IMG/VR virus record: IMGVR_UViG_3300006802_000117
Coordinates: 1 to 55,598 of that record
From: a virus
Length of the DNA stretch: 55,598 bases
Reading direction: 5' to 3' (one strand)
Of the stretch, positions 1-8,095 are shown one piece after another (the stretch's first letter is position 1; every line of letters starts with the position of its first letter). Both the position numbers and the translations under genes were made by a program. The notes below the pieces were generated by a model that saw only the letters and a program-made list of their open reading frames with translations, did not search any database and was not told where the DNA came from.

Positions 1-297
1 TTAGAAATATCAACTTTTGTCGCTAAAGGGCAGTCATATGAAGCAAGTGAAGGAAACCATGATGACTTAATGATGAATCTGGTCATGTTTGGTTATTTTG
101 CAACAACGCAGTTTTTCAGCGACATGACAAACATCAATTTAAAAGAAATGATGTTCCAACAAAAAATGCGACAGATAGAAGAAGACATTGTTCCATTTGG
201 TTTTATTGACGATGGATTAGATGCAATTGAGGTTTTAGAAGATCAAGAACGATGGAAAAATCAAGAGTGGTTGATTCCTCATCCCGAAGAATGGTAG
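1..297 (+). CDS. 17: Terminase large subunit gp17, C-terminal end (partial)
   Basis: The reading frame is open from base 1 to the stop at 297, giving the last 98 residues of a longer protein whose 5' end is outside the window. The segment AKGQSYEASEGNHDDL resembles the C-terminal nuclease-domain end of T4-type large terminases, where a conserved acidic HDD patch lies close to the nuclease active site. gp17 pumps DNA into the prohead and cuts the concatemer. It sits directly before sheath gp18, as in T4-type phages. An internal ATG at 70 is not the real start because similarity continues upstream of it. Confidence 0.85.
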   Translation, partial: LEISTFVAKGQSYEASEGNHDDLMMNLVMFGYFATTQFFSDMTNINLKEMMFQQKMRQIEEDIVPFGFIDDGLDAIEVLEDQERWKNQEWLIPHPEEW

Positions 298-313
298 TCA
301 AAAGTCCCTTTTT

Positions 314-321
314 AATAAATA
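314..321 (+). promoter_or_regulatory. Late promoter -10 element AATAAATA before gp18
   Basis: The octamer AATAAATA lies about 70 nt before the gp18 start. T4 late promoters use TATAAATA, and cyanophage T4-types use NATAAATA, recognised by the gp55 sigma factor encoded in this window. No -35 element is expected. The call rests on the motif and on its place before a tail gene. Confidence 0.5.
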
Positions 322-389
322 AATGCATTGAGCAATTACCTTGTAATGTTATTCTTATCATTAGCTAATAGAAAAGAAGGACACGAATT

Positions 390-2138
390 ATGGCACTTTT
401 TACCCAATCCGCGTCTCCTGGTATCACTATAAAGGAAATAGACTTAACGGGTGTTGTCCCGAATGTCACGACTTCTACTGGTGCCTTTGTTGGAGATTTT
501 AGTTGGGGACCAGCGGAAACACCAGTTCTAGTTGACAATGAAGGGACTTTGGTGTCTACGTTCGGTTCACCAACGACAAGTAACAATGTTGACTTTTTGT
601 CAGCAGCAGCGTTCTTAAAATATTCGAACAGCCTTTATGTTGTTCGCGAAGCAACTGGTGTTGCTAAAAACGCATATTTTGCAACAGGAATTTCTGTAAC
701 AGATCCATTTGTCAAAGACGCAACAGATTTTGATAATCAAGCATCCAGTTTGGATTCTGATGGTCATACTTTTGTTGCTCGCTATCACGGCACAGCAGGA
801 AACAGTATTAAAGTTTCTGTTTGCCCAGTAGAAGACGGTGATGCTGCATTCTCATCATGGACGTATCGAACTGAATTCGATGGCGCTCCAGGAACGAGTT
901 CATATGCATCAGCAGCTGGTGGATCAAACGACGAAGTCCATGTTGTAGTTGTTGATGAAGACGGTGATCTCACTGGAACTGCTGGTACAGTTCTTGAAAG
1001 ATATCCTTATGTCTCTCTCGCAACTGACGCTAAAACATCTGATGGCACTAAAAACAACTGGAAAGACGTAATTAATGCGCGTTCTAGTTATATTTGGGCA
1101 GTCAGCATGAACAAAGCGAACGATGTTTCTGATCAGCAATTTAGCGAAGCATCAACAGCAGCAAGCACTAATTTCGTTTTAGCAGATCCAGTATCAAAAG
1201 ATTTCAGTTTAACTGCCGGCGTAAATTCTGGCGTGTTTGGAACATCTGAATATTTGTCTGGTTTCGATAAATTCGAAAGCAACGAAGACATTCAGGTTGA
1301 TTTCTTAATCGCTCCTGGAATGTCTTCTTCATCAGATCAAGCAACTGTAGTAAATGATCTAGTTGCAACTGCTGCTAGTTTAAGAAAAGATTGCGTTGTT
1401 GTTACTTCTCCAAACCGCGCTGGCGTTGTTGGGGTAACTTCTGCTGCCACGATTGTTACTAATACGACAACTTGTGCGAACCTATTTACGGCATCATCTT
1501 ATCTGATTATGGATAACAACTACTTGAAAGTTTATGATAAATATAACGACAAGTATGTGTTTATTCCTGCTGCTTCATCAACCGCTGGTTTGATGGCAGG
1601 TACAGATGCAGTTGCTGCTCCATGGTTCTCGCCAGCGGGTAATCGTAGGGGTCAATATTTCGGTGTTACTTCTCTCGCCTATTCAGCTAGTCAATCTCAA
1701 CGAGATACGCTTTACAAGGCAGGTGTTAACCCAATCGTTAATCTTCCTGGCCAGGGTGTTACTCTCTTTGGTGACAAAACTAAAGAGTCTCGCCCATCAG
1801 CGTTCGATAGGATTAACGTTCGTCGCTTGTTCTTGGCAGTTGAGAGAGCAATCTCTGCTGCTGCTAGAAACGTTATGTTTGAATTTAACGACGAATTTAC
1901 AAGAGCGGAATTTGTTAATATCGTTGAACCATTCTTGAGAGAAATCAAGGGTCGTCGCGGTATCACAGATTTCAGAGTAGTTTGTGACGAAACTAACAAC
2001 ACGGCAGCGGTCATTGATCGTAACGAGTTTATTGCTAGTGTCTTCATCAAACCCGCACGTTCTATTAACTACATTACATTGAACTTTGTAGCGGTTAGAA
2101 CTGGCGTAAACTTTGAAGAAGTAGTTGGTTTAGTCTAA
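390..2138 (+). CDS. 18: Contractile tail sheath protein gp18
   Basis: This 582-residue protein has the T4 sheath N-terminus (SPGITIKEIDL, residues 9-19) and the conserved C-terminal region with NVRRLFLAVERAI followed by a stretch ending near VVGLV. The sheath surrounds the tail tube and contracts on infection. The length is slightly below T4 gp18 (659 residues); the variable outer domains in the middle are rich in Ser, Asp and Ala. An AAGAAGGA ribosome site precedes the ATG. gp17 is upstream and the tube gene gp19 is 20 nt downstream, the canonical order. Confidence 0.95.
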   Translation: MALFTQSASPGITIKEIDLTGVVPNVTTSTGAFVGDFSWGPAETPVLVDNEGTLVSTFGSPTTSNNVDFLSAAAFLKYSNSLYVVREATGVAKNAYFATGISVTDPFVKDATDFDNQASSLDSDGHTFVARYHGTAGNSIKVSVCPVEDGDAAFSSWTYRTEFDGAPGTSSYASAAGGSNDEVHVVVVDEDGDLTGTAGTVLERYPYVSLATDAKTSDGTKNNWKDVINARSSYIWAVSMNKANDVSDQQFSEASTAASTNFVLADPVSKDFSLTAGVNSGVFGTSEYLSGFDKFESNEDIQVDFLIAPGMSSSSDQATVVNDLVATAASLRKDCVVVTSPNRAGVVGVTSAATIVTNTTTCANLFTASSYLIMDNNYLKVYDKYNDKYVFIPAASSTAGLMAGTDAVAAPWFSPAGNRRGQYFGVTSLAYSASQSQRDTLYKAGVNPIVNLPGQGVTLFGDKTKESRPSAFDRINVRRLFLAVERAISAAARNVMFEFNDEFTRAEFVNIVEPFLREIKGRRGITDFRVVCDETNNTAAVIDRNEFIASVFIKPARSINYITLNFVAVRTGVNFEEVVGLV

Positions 2139-2158
2139 GCGCACTAAGGAGAAAATAA

Positions 2159-2686
2159 ATGGCAATTTTAGGAGTCGATGACTTTAAATCCAAACTGAAA
2201 GGTGGAGGTGCGCGTCCCAATCTATTCAAAGCGACCATAAACTTTCCAGTATACGCAGGTGGAGATGTTGAATTAACATCTTTCCTTTGCGAAGCAGCAC
2301 AATTGCCTGGATCAACGATCGGGTTGATCACAGTACCGTTTCGCGGTAGGCAATTAAAAATTGCTGGAGATCGTACGTTCGAACCATGGACAGTGACAGT
2401 TATCAATGATACTGATTTCGCTGTTCGTGATTCAATGGAACGTTGGATGAATGGTATGAACGAACATTCAGCAAATACGGGATTAACCAATCCTGTTGAT
2501 TATCAAGCAGACCTTTTGGTCGAGCAACTTGATAAAGACGGTACCTCTGTTAAGAAGTATAACTTCAGGGGTTGTTTCCCAACAAACGTAAGTCCGATTG
2601 ATGTCAACTATGCTACTGTAGATGACATCGAAAGGTTTACGGTTGAGTTCCAGATTCAATACTGGGAATCAAATACCACGAGTTAA
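2159..2686 (+). CDS. 19: Tail tube protein gp19
   Basis: The product is 175 residues, close to T4 gp19 (163). It stacks in hexameric rings to form the inner tail tube. Typical tube features are the N-terminal DDFKSKLKGGGARPNLF segment and the VPFRGRQLKIAGDRTFEPW region in which the tube fold pairs with its neighbour. AAGGAG lies 8 nt before the start. A second, divergent member of the same fold is found at 9332-9853. Confidence 0.93.
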   Translation: MAILGVDDFKSKLKGGGARPNLFKATINFPVYAGGDVELTSFLCEAAQLPGSTIGLITVPFRGRQLKIAGDRTFEPWTVTVINDTDFAVRDSMERWMNGMNEHSANTGLTNPVDYQADLLVEQLDKDGTSVKKYNFRGCFPTNVSPIDVNYATVDDIERFTVEFQIQYWESNTTS

Positions 2687-2692
2687 TCTCAA

Positions 2693-2700
2693 AATAAATA
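2693..2700 (+). promoter_or_regulatory. Possible late promoter AATAAATA between gp19 and gp20
   Basis: AATAAATA occurs right after the gp19 stop and about 55 nt before the portal start. It matches the NATAAATA late consensus known from T4-type cyanophages. A hairpin follows immediately, so initiation here would place that hairpin in the leader. Confidence 0.4.
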
Positions 2701-2703
2701 CTT

Positions 2704-2727
2704 GGGACTTCATTAATTTGGAGTCCC
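2704..2727 (+). terminator. Hairpin between gp19 and gp20, weak terminator or leader structure
   Basis: GGGACTTC (2704-2711) pairs with GGAGTCCC (2720-2727), one G-T wobble, with an 8-nt AT-rich loop. The following tract, TTGTGTTT, is a poor U-run, so termination would be partial. It would reduce portal expression relative to the very abundant tube and sheath. Confidence 0.45.
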
Positions 2728-2754
2728 TTGTGTTTAACACTGTGAGAAAATTAA

Positions 2755-4329
2755 ATGGCAGACGACAGCGTTTTAAAATTATTTGGATTTGAAATAAAAA
2801 GGGCAGGAGCGAAGGAGAAAAAAGTTCTCCCTTCAGTCGTTCCACCTGTTGATGATGATGGAGCAGGATATGTTTCTGCTACCGCTGGTCATTATGGTCA
2901 ATACATTAACATGGATGGTGATAACTCTAAGGATAATCATCATCTTATTTTGAGATATCGCGGTGTAGCGATGCATCCTGAAGTTGATATGGCGATTGAA
3001 GAAATCGTTAATGAATCAATTTCAGCGTCAGAATTAGAATCAACTGTTGAGTTATCGCTCGACAAAGTTGAAGCACCAGATAAAATCAAAGATCAAATTA
3101 CGGAAGAGTTTGAGAATATTGTTTCAATGTTAAAGTTCAATGAACTTGGGCATGATATTTTCAGATCTTGGTATGTTGACGGTCGAATCTATTATCATCT
3201 ACTAGTAAACGAAAGCAATCTCAAAGCAGGTATTCAAGAGATTAGAAGTATTGACGCGTCAAAGATTCGCAAAGTGAAAAACATTAAGTATAAAAAAGAT
3301 CCGATTACTGGGGCAAAACTCGTTGACAAAATAGACGAATTCTATATTTTTGAAGATAAACCAGGACAGCAAAATTCTGGTGTTAAAATGTCTCTTGACT
3401 CGATCACATATGTGACTTCGGGCATGTTAGACGAAACAAAGAAAAAAGTAGTTTCACATTTACATAAAGCATTAAAACCCATCAACCAGTTACGTATGAT
3501 GGAAGACTCTCTTGTAATCTATCGATTAGCAAGAGCACCTGAAAGAAGAATCTTTTATATTGATGTTGGTAATTTACCTACAGGTAAAGCAGAACAATAT
3601 ATGAAAGATATTATGGCGAAATATCGTAACAAATTAGTTTACGACGCCAGCACAGGTGAAATGAAAGATGATCGTAAACATATGTCAATGCTTGAAGACT
3701 TTTGGTTGCCTCGTCGTGAAGGTGGTAGAGGTACTGAAATCTCTACATTGCCTGGTGGCGAGAACCTTGGTCAGATTGATGATATAATTTATTTTCAAAA
3801 GAGATTATATCGTTCATTGAATGTTCCAATAAACCGTTTGGAACAAGAAGCACAGTTTTCTTTGGGTCGTTCAACAGAAATTACTAGGGACGAACTAAAG
3901 TTTCAAAAGTTTATTGATAGATTGAGAAAGAAATTTGCTAACGTATTTCTCAATATCCTCAAGAAACAACTTATCCTTAAAGGTGTTATTACTGATCAAG
4001 ATTGGGATGAGTGGAAAAACGACATTGTAGTAGATTTCGTTAAAGATAACCATTTCACAGAATTGAAAGAAATGGAAATCCTTAGAGAGAAATTGAATAC
4101 AATGAATGAGATTCAACCGTTCGTTGGAGAATTCTTCTCTAAAGAATGGATTATGAAAAATGTTATGAGATTATCTGATGAAGATATCGAAGACATGAAG
4201 AAAGAAATTGATCAAGAGATCAGTTCTGGTGATATTGATACAGGCGAAGAAGAGGGTCAACCTCCTGAATCTGCTCCAGCAGCACAGGAAAAGAAACCTC
4301 AGCCACCTAAAGCAGAGAAAGAGGAGTAA
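2755..4329 (+). CDS. 20: Portal protein gp20
   Basis: The 524-residue product matches T4 gp20 in length (524). It forms the dodecameric portal ring on which the prohead is built and through which DNA is packaged. Recognisable portal segments are HPEVDMAIEEIVNE (about residues 74-87), the RAPERRIFYIDVGNLPTGKAEQY region and NVPINRLEQEAQFSLGRSTEI. The C-terminal tail from about residue 490 is low-complexity, rich in Glu, Pro and Lys. The stop is 3 nt before the acidic core gene. Confidence 0.95.
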   Translation: MADDSVLKLFGFEIKRAGAKEKKVLPSVVPPVDDDGAGYVSATAGHYGQYINMDGDNSKDNHHLILRYRGVAMHPEVDMAIEEIVNESISASELESTVELSLDKVEAPDKIKDQITEEFENIVSMLKFNELGHDIFRSWYVDGRIYYHLLVNESNLKAGIQEIRSIDASKIRKVKNIKYKKDPITGAKLVDKIDEFYIFEDKPGQQNSGVKMSLDSITYVTSGMLDETKKKVVSHLHKALKPINQLRMMEDSLVIYRLARAPERRIFYIDVGNLPTGKAEQYMKDIMAKYRNKLVYDASTGEMKDDRKHMSMLEDFWLPRREGGRGTEISTLPGGENLGQIDDIIYFQKRLYRSLNVPINRLEQEAQFSLGRSTEITRDELKFQKFIDRLRKKFANVFLNILKKQLILKGVITDQDWDEWKNDIVVDFVKDNHFTELKEMEILREKLNTMNEIQPFVGEFFSKEWIMKNVMRLSDEDIEDMKKEIDQEISSGDIDTGEEEGQPPESAPAAQEKKPQPPKAEKEE

Positions 4330-4332
4330 ATT

Positions 4333-4680
4333 ATGTCTGAACAAGAAGCATTGGTTGCCGACGAACAAGAAATTGAAATGCCTTCAAACCAACAGGGTAT
4401 TTTAGATTTTCTTAAACACATTGAAGACGGCGACTTCACTAATGCAGAAAGAGGATTTAATTCTTTAGTCAACGATAAGATCACTGACGTATTAGATCAA
4501 ACTAAAATGAAACTCGCCGATCAAATCTTCAATGATTATGAAGACGATGGTGATGATGATGAAGAAATTGAATATGAAGAAGACTTCGACGAAGATGATG
4601 AAGAAATCGACGAAGAAGACGAAGATGATGATGACGAAGAGTGGGAAGAAGACGACGAAGAAGATCCTTCTGAAAATTAA
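4333..4680 (+). CDS. 67: Acidic prohead core protein, gp67-like
   Basis: This 115-residue protein follows the portal with a GAGGAG ribosome site. Its second half (from about residue 70) is almost entirely Asp and Glu. T4 gp67 occupies the same slot (20-67-68-21) and is a small, very acidic prohead core protein degraded by gp21 to peptides retained in the head. The assignment rests on position and composition, not on a sequence motif. The strong acid bias also produces long spurious antisense frames here. Confidence 0.7.
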   Translation: MSEQEALVADEQEIEMPSNQQGILDFLKHIEDGDFTNAERGFNSLVNDKITDVLDQTKMKLADQIFNDYEDDGDDDEEIEYEEDFDEDDEEIDEEDEDDDDEEWEEDDEEDPSEN

Positions 4681-4685
4681 TTTTT

Positions 4686-4693
4686 TATAAATA
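4686..4693 (+). promoter_or_regulatory. Late promoter TATAAATA placed for a leaderless start
   Basis: A perfect T4-type late element TATAAATA ends 7 nt before the ATG at 4700. T4 late transcription starts about 6 nt after the last base of this element, so the RNA would begin at 4699-4700, at or one base before the start codon. No Shine-Dalgarno is visible in the gap. Confidence 0.6.
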
Positions 4694-4699
4694 AATAAC

Positions 4700-4909
4700 A
4701 TGAAATCGTTTACACAAATACGAGAAAAGACCAGCAAGATGCCTCCTGGAGAGCATGTCTTTGACAAAAAGGTTGGTAAAGTCAAAGTAATGGTTCATAA
4801 AACCGATAAGGGATTTGTGGTTTATGTAGACGGTGACAAGTTAGATACATATAGATCTAAATCAGAAGCGCAAAGGATGGGAATCCAATTCGCTAAGGAA
4901 CTCAAATGA
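4700..4909 (+). CDS. 68: Small prohead core protein, gp68-like, with capsid-targeting-like N-terminus
   Basis: This 69-residue basic protein begins MKSFTQIREK, similar to the short N-terminal capsid-targeting sequences of T4 internal proteins (M-K-[ST]-[FY]-x-x-F-I-x-E). It sits in the gp68 slot between the acidic core gene and the protease, and its stop overlaps the gp21 start by 4 bp. The rest is a compact beta-rich-looking sequence (VKVMVHKTDKGFVVYVDG). T4 gp68 is a prohead core component; that role is inferred from position. Confidence 0.6.
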   Translation: MKSFTQIREKTSKMPPGEHVFDKKVGKVKVMVHKTDKGFVVYVDGDKLDTYRSKSEAQRMGIQFAKELK

Positions 4910-5571
4910 AACTGATCGCAGAGTATATCGAACACGATTTAGAAGTTATCACCGAGAAAAAAGAAAACGGTGAAAAGTCTTACGCCATTGAAGGCGTTTT
5001 TGCGCAAGCAGAACAAAAGAATCGTAACGGTCGCATTTATCCTCGCCCTATTATGGAAAAGGCAGTCGACAAATATGTGGTTGAACAAGTTTCACAAAAG
5101 AGAGCAGTTGGAGAATTAAATCATCCAGAGGGTCCGACTGTTAATTTAGATAAAGTTTCTCACCTCATCACTGACCTTCGCTTCGAGGGCAATGATGTGG
5201 TTGGAAAAGCATCTATACTGGATACTCCTAATGGCAAGATTGTTAAAGGATTGTTAGATGGGGGCGTCAGATTAGGTGTTTCAACTCGTGGTATGGGTAG
5301 TCTTGAGAATCGTGGTGGTACTATGTACGTTAAGGATGACTTCATTCTTAATACAGTAGACATTGTACAAGATCCATCAGCACCAGCAGCTTTCGTTAAT
5401 GGAATTATGGAAGGTGTTGAATGGGTTTGGAACAATGGCATTATCGAACCTCAAGTAATTGAAGAAATGGAGACTGAAATTAAAACAGCTCCGCGCAAGC
5501 ATCTCTACGAGACGCAAGTTCGTGAGTTTAAAAATTTCCTCTCGTTGCTTAAATCGAACTTTAAGGAGTAA
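4906..5571 (+). CDS. 21: Prohead core protease gp21
   Basis: The product is 221 residues, near T4 gp21 (212). It cleaves scaffold, core and capsid precursors after [LI]-x-E motifs during head maturation. The fold is related to herpesvirus assemblins: the catalytic His is probably H73 in GELNHPEG and the Ser S126 in LGVSTRG. The N-terminal segment before FAQAEQKNRNGRIYPR is short. It is followed directly by scaffold gp22 and capsid gp23, its main substrates. Confidence 0.93.
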   Translation: MKLIAEYIEHDLEVITEKKENGEKSYAIEGVFAQAEQKNRNGRIYPRPIMEKAVDKYVVEQVSQKRAVGELNHPEGPTVNLDKVSHLITDLRFEGNDVVGKASILDTPNGKIVKGLLDGGVRLGVSTRGMGSLENRGGTMYVKDDFILNTVDIVQDPSAPAAFVNGIMEGVEWVWNNGIIEPQVIEEMETEIKTAPRKHLYETQVREFKNFLSLLKSNFKE

Positions 5572-5574
5572 AAT

Positions 5575-6615
5575 ATGTCTGAAGAATACTTAGACAATGT
5601 TGAACTTCACGATGAGGACAACCAAGTCGAGGAAGGTCACGACATGAAAAACGCAGAAGCGCAAAGCGTAGCGTCCGTGGATAAAGCATCTGAACCTGGC
5701 AAAAAAGCAAAAGCTCGTAAGGGTGATAACACTAAACAGGATCCGATGCCGAAAACTAAAGCAGGCATGATCAATGCAATGTATACAAAGATGGCAGGTA
5801 TGAAGAAAGAAGACCTCGCTCTCGCGTATTCTAAAATGCATGAAGAGTTTGGCGAAATGGAAGAAGACGAAACTGTCGAACTTCCAGAAATGTCTTATGA
5901 TTTTTCTGCCGAACTTACAGATCTCGTTGAATCAGAATCAACTCTTTCTGATGAATTCAAGTCAAAGACTGCTGTAATTTTCGAAACTGCAATTCGTTCC
6001 AAGATCGCTGAAGAAGTTGATCGATTGGAAGATGATTATCAATCACGACTGGAAGAAGAACTTGAGTCATCACGTTCTGATATGGTCGAGAAGGTTGATT
6101 CCTACCTCAACTATGTTGTTGAAACTTGGATGGAAGAAAACCGTGTTGCTGTTGAGCAAGGTTTACGTACTGAAATCGCTGAGAACTTTATGGGCAAACT
6201 CAAGGAGTTGTTTGTTGAGTCTCACATCGAAGTACCTGAGTCCAAAGTTGACCTAGTTGACGAACTCGCTGCACAAGTTGATGAGTTGGAAGAAAAACTC
6301 AACGCACAAACTTCTGCTGCTATTGCAATGCAAGAAAAAATGGAAGAGTATCAAAGAGAATCTGTGATTCGTGAGAATGCACGTGACCTCGCTGATACCG
6401 AAGTAGAAAAACTGAGGTCACTCGTATCTTCACTTGACTTTGAAGACCAAGAGTCTTTCGCTCATAAAGTTAAGACTGTTAAAGAATCTTATTTCAAGAA
6501 AGCAGTTGCAACTGAGTCCGAAGAAATCGCTGAAGATTGGAGCGCTGACGTAACTGAAACATCAAGCGCAATGGATCTCTATCTTAAATCAATCAAGAAA
6601 ATGCATAAGGAGTAA
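5575..6615 (+). CDS. 22: Prohead scaffold protein gp22
   Basis: This 346-residue, Glu-rich and coiled-coil-prone protein lies between the protease and the major capsid gene, the T4 position of the main scaffold gp22 (269 residues). A basic Lys/Ala/Gly segment occurs near residues 40-60 and a long acidic helical region (about 80-260) follows. It would form the core of the prohead and be digested by gp21. The 70-residue excess over T4 is mostly the N-terminal extension. Confidence 0.88.
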   Translation: MSEEYLDNVELHDEDNQVEEGHDMKNAEAQSVASVDKASEPGKKAKARKGDNTKQDPMPKTKAGMINAMYTKMAGMKKEDLALAYSKMHEEFGEMEEDETVELPEMSYDFSAELTDLVESESTLSDEFKSKTAVIFETAIRSKIAEEVDRLEDDYQSRLEEELESSRSDMVEKVDSYLNYVVETWMEENRVAVEQGLRTEIAENFMGKLKELFVESHIEVPESKVDLVDELAAQVDELEEKLNAQTSAAIAMQEKMEEYQRESVIRENARDLADTEVEKLRSLVSSLDFEDQESFAHKVKTVKESYFKKAVATESEEIAEDWSADVTETSSAMDLYLKSIKKMHKE

Positions 6616-6618
6616 ACA

Positions 6619-7974
6619 ATGCAACAAGTTTCTTATGATCAATTAGTTGAGAAATGGGCACCTGTACTCAACGAAGAGTCTGCTGGTAAGATCCAGGACG
6701 CTCATCGTCGTGCAGTAACTGCCGCTGTTCTCGAAAACCAAGAAATCGCTTTCCGTGAAGAGGCTGCTCAAAATGGAATGCTTAACGAAACTCCAGCAAA
6801 CGTAACGACTAACGTTGCTAACTGGAACCCAGTACTTATCGCCCTCGTGCGTCGTGCAATGCCTAACTTGATGGCATATGACGTTTGTGGTGTTCAACCT
6901 ATGTCTGGTCCTACTGGTTTGATCTTCGCTATGAAGTCAACCTATAAGACTACTCGTGGTGGCGCTACTACTGGCGACGAAGCGTTGTTTAATGAACCAC
7001 GCGCCGCATATTCTGGTGATTCATCAATAACTTCATCTGGTTATTCATCAGGTTTGGACGGTGTTACTGATACAGATAACGACAGTTCTATCGCTGATTC
7101 AGGCGGTTCTTATATTCCTAATGGAATTGGAACTCCTCCTGCTGGTGCTGGTATGTCTACTGCTGACGCTGAATCTTTGGGTAACACTGGATCTGCTTTT
7201 GCAGAAATGGGTTTCACCATTGAAAAAGCAACAGTAACTGCACAATCACGTGCTCTGAAAGCAGAATACACGCTTGAACTCGCTCAAGACTTGAAAGCAA
7301 TTCATGGTCTTGACGCTGAGACAGAACTTGCTAATATTCTGTCAACAGAAATCCTTGCTGAGATTAACCGCGAAGTAATTCGTACGATTAACTCTCAAGC
7401 ATTGATTGGTGCTACTACGTCTAACCTTCAAACTAAAGGTATTTTTGATCTTTCTACAGACGCTGATGGTCGTTGGTCTGCAGAAAAATTCAAGGGTCTT
7501 GTAGTTCAGTTGGATCGTGAGTGTAACCAAATCGCTAAAGACACTCGTCGTGGTAAGGGTAACGTTGTAATCTGTTCTTCAGATGTCGCGACTGCTCTTT
7601 CTGCTTCAGGTATGCTTGATTATACTCCTGCTATGTCTACTTCTTTGCAAGTTGACGACACAGGTAACACTTTCGCTGGTACTTTGAATGGTCGAGTTCG
7701 CGTTTACATCGATCCATATGCTGGCGCTGACTACATCACAGTTGGTTATAAGGGTACTAACCCATATGACGCTGGTGTGTTCTACTGTCCTTACGTGCCC
7801 CTCCAAATGGTACGTGCGGTTGGTGAGAATGACTTCCAGCCACGTATCGGGTTCAAGACTCGTTATGGCATGGCTTCCAACCCATACGTTGGTTCAACTC
7901 CTGCTAACGGTCTTGCTACAGTACGTACTAACCAATACTATCGTATCTTCCGCGTCGATAATATTTTGACCTAA
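6619..7974 (+). CDS. 23: Major capsid protein gp23
   Basis: The 451-residue product is a little shorter than T4 gp23 (521). Diagnostic segments include NWNPVLIALVRRAMPNLMAYD and GVQPMSGPTGLIFAMKS (about residues 68-110), and the C-terminal region with CPYVPLQMVRAVGENDF and PRIGFKTRYGM. gp21 should remove an N-terminal propeptide before NWNP. Codons are strongly biased, as expected of the most abundant protein. AAGGAG lies before the start, and a strong terminator follows at 8022. Confidence 0.97.
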   Translation: MQQVSYDQLVEKWAPVLNEESAGKIQDAHRRAVTAAVLENQEIAFREEAAQNGMLNETPANVTTNVANWNPVLIALVRRAMPNLMAYDVCGVQPMSGPTGLIFAMKSTYKTTRGGATTGDEALFNEPRAAYSGDSSITSSGYSSGLDGVTDTDNDSSIADSGGSYIPNGIGTPPAGAGMSTADAESLGNTGSAFAEMGFTIEKATVTAQSRALKAEYTLELAQDLKAIHGLDAETELANILSTEILAEINREVIRTINSQALIGATTSNLQTKGIFDLSTDADGRWSAEKFKGLVVQLDRECNQIAKDTRRGKGNVVICSSDVATALSASGMLDYTPAMSTSLQVDDTGNTFAGTLNGRVRVYIDPYAGADYITVGYKGTNPYDAGVFYCPYVPLQMVRAVGENDFQPRIGFKTRYGMASNPYVGSTPANGLATVRTNQYYRIFRVDNILT

Positions 7975-8021
7975 TAAGAAGAACAATAGTTGCCGATTGG
8001 TGACATCCATTCGGATTAATT

Positions 8022-8046
8022 GGGGGACTTCGGTCCCCCTTTTTTT
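8022..8046 (+). terminator. Rho-independent terminator after gp23
   Basis: GGGGGAC (8022-8028), a TTCG tetraloop and GTCCCCC (8033-8039) form a perfect 7-bp GC-rich stem, followed by seven T residues. It closes the head operon 48 nt after the capsid stop. Confidence 0.92.
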
Positions 8047-8059
8047 GCGTCAAATTTAT

Positions 8060-8067
8060 TATAAATA
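8060..8067 (+). promoter_or_regulatory. Late promoter TATAAATA before the kelch-like gene
   Basis: A perfect TATAAATA lies just after the gp23 terminator and 28 nt before the start at 8096. This spacing leaves room for a short leader containing a GTGAGA ribosome site. It restarts late transcription for 8096-9853. Confidence 0.65.
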
Positions 8068-8095
8068 GAGTTGTAATATTACTCGTGAGAATTCC

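Noticed and set aside
4492-4785. Long minus-strand frame opposite the acidic core gene
   Set aside because: It is produced by the GAA/GAT-rich acidic tail read backwards (Phe/Ile runs), with no ribosome site.
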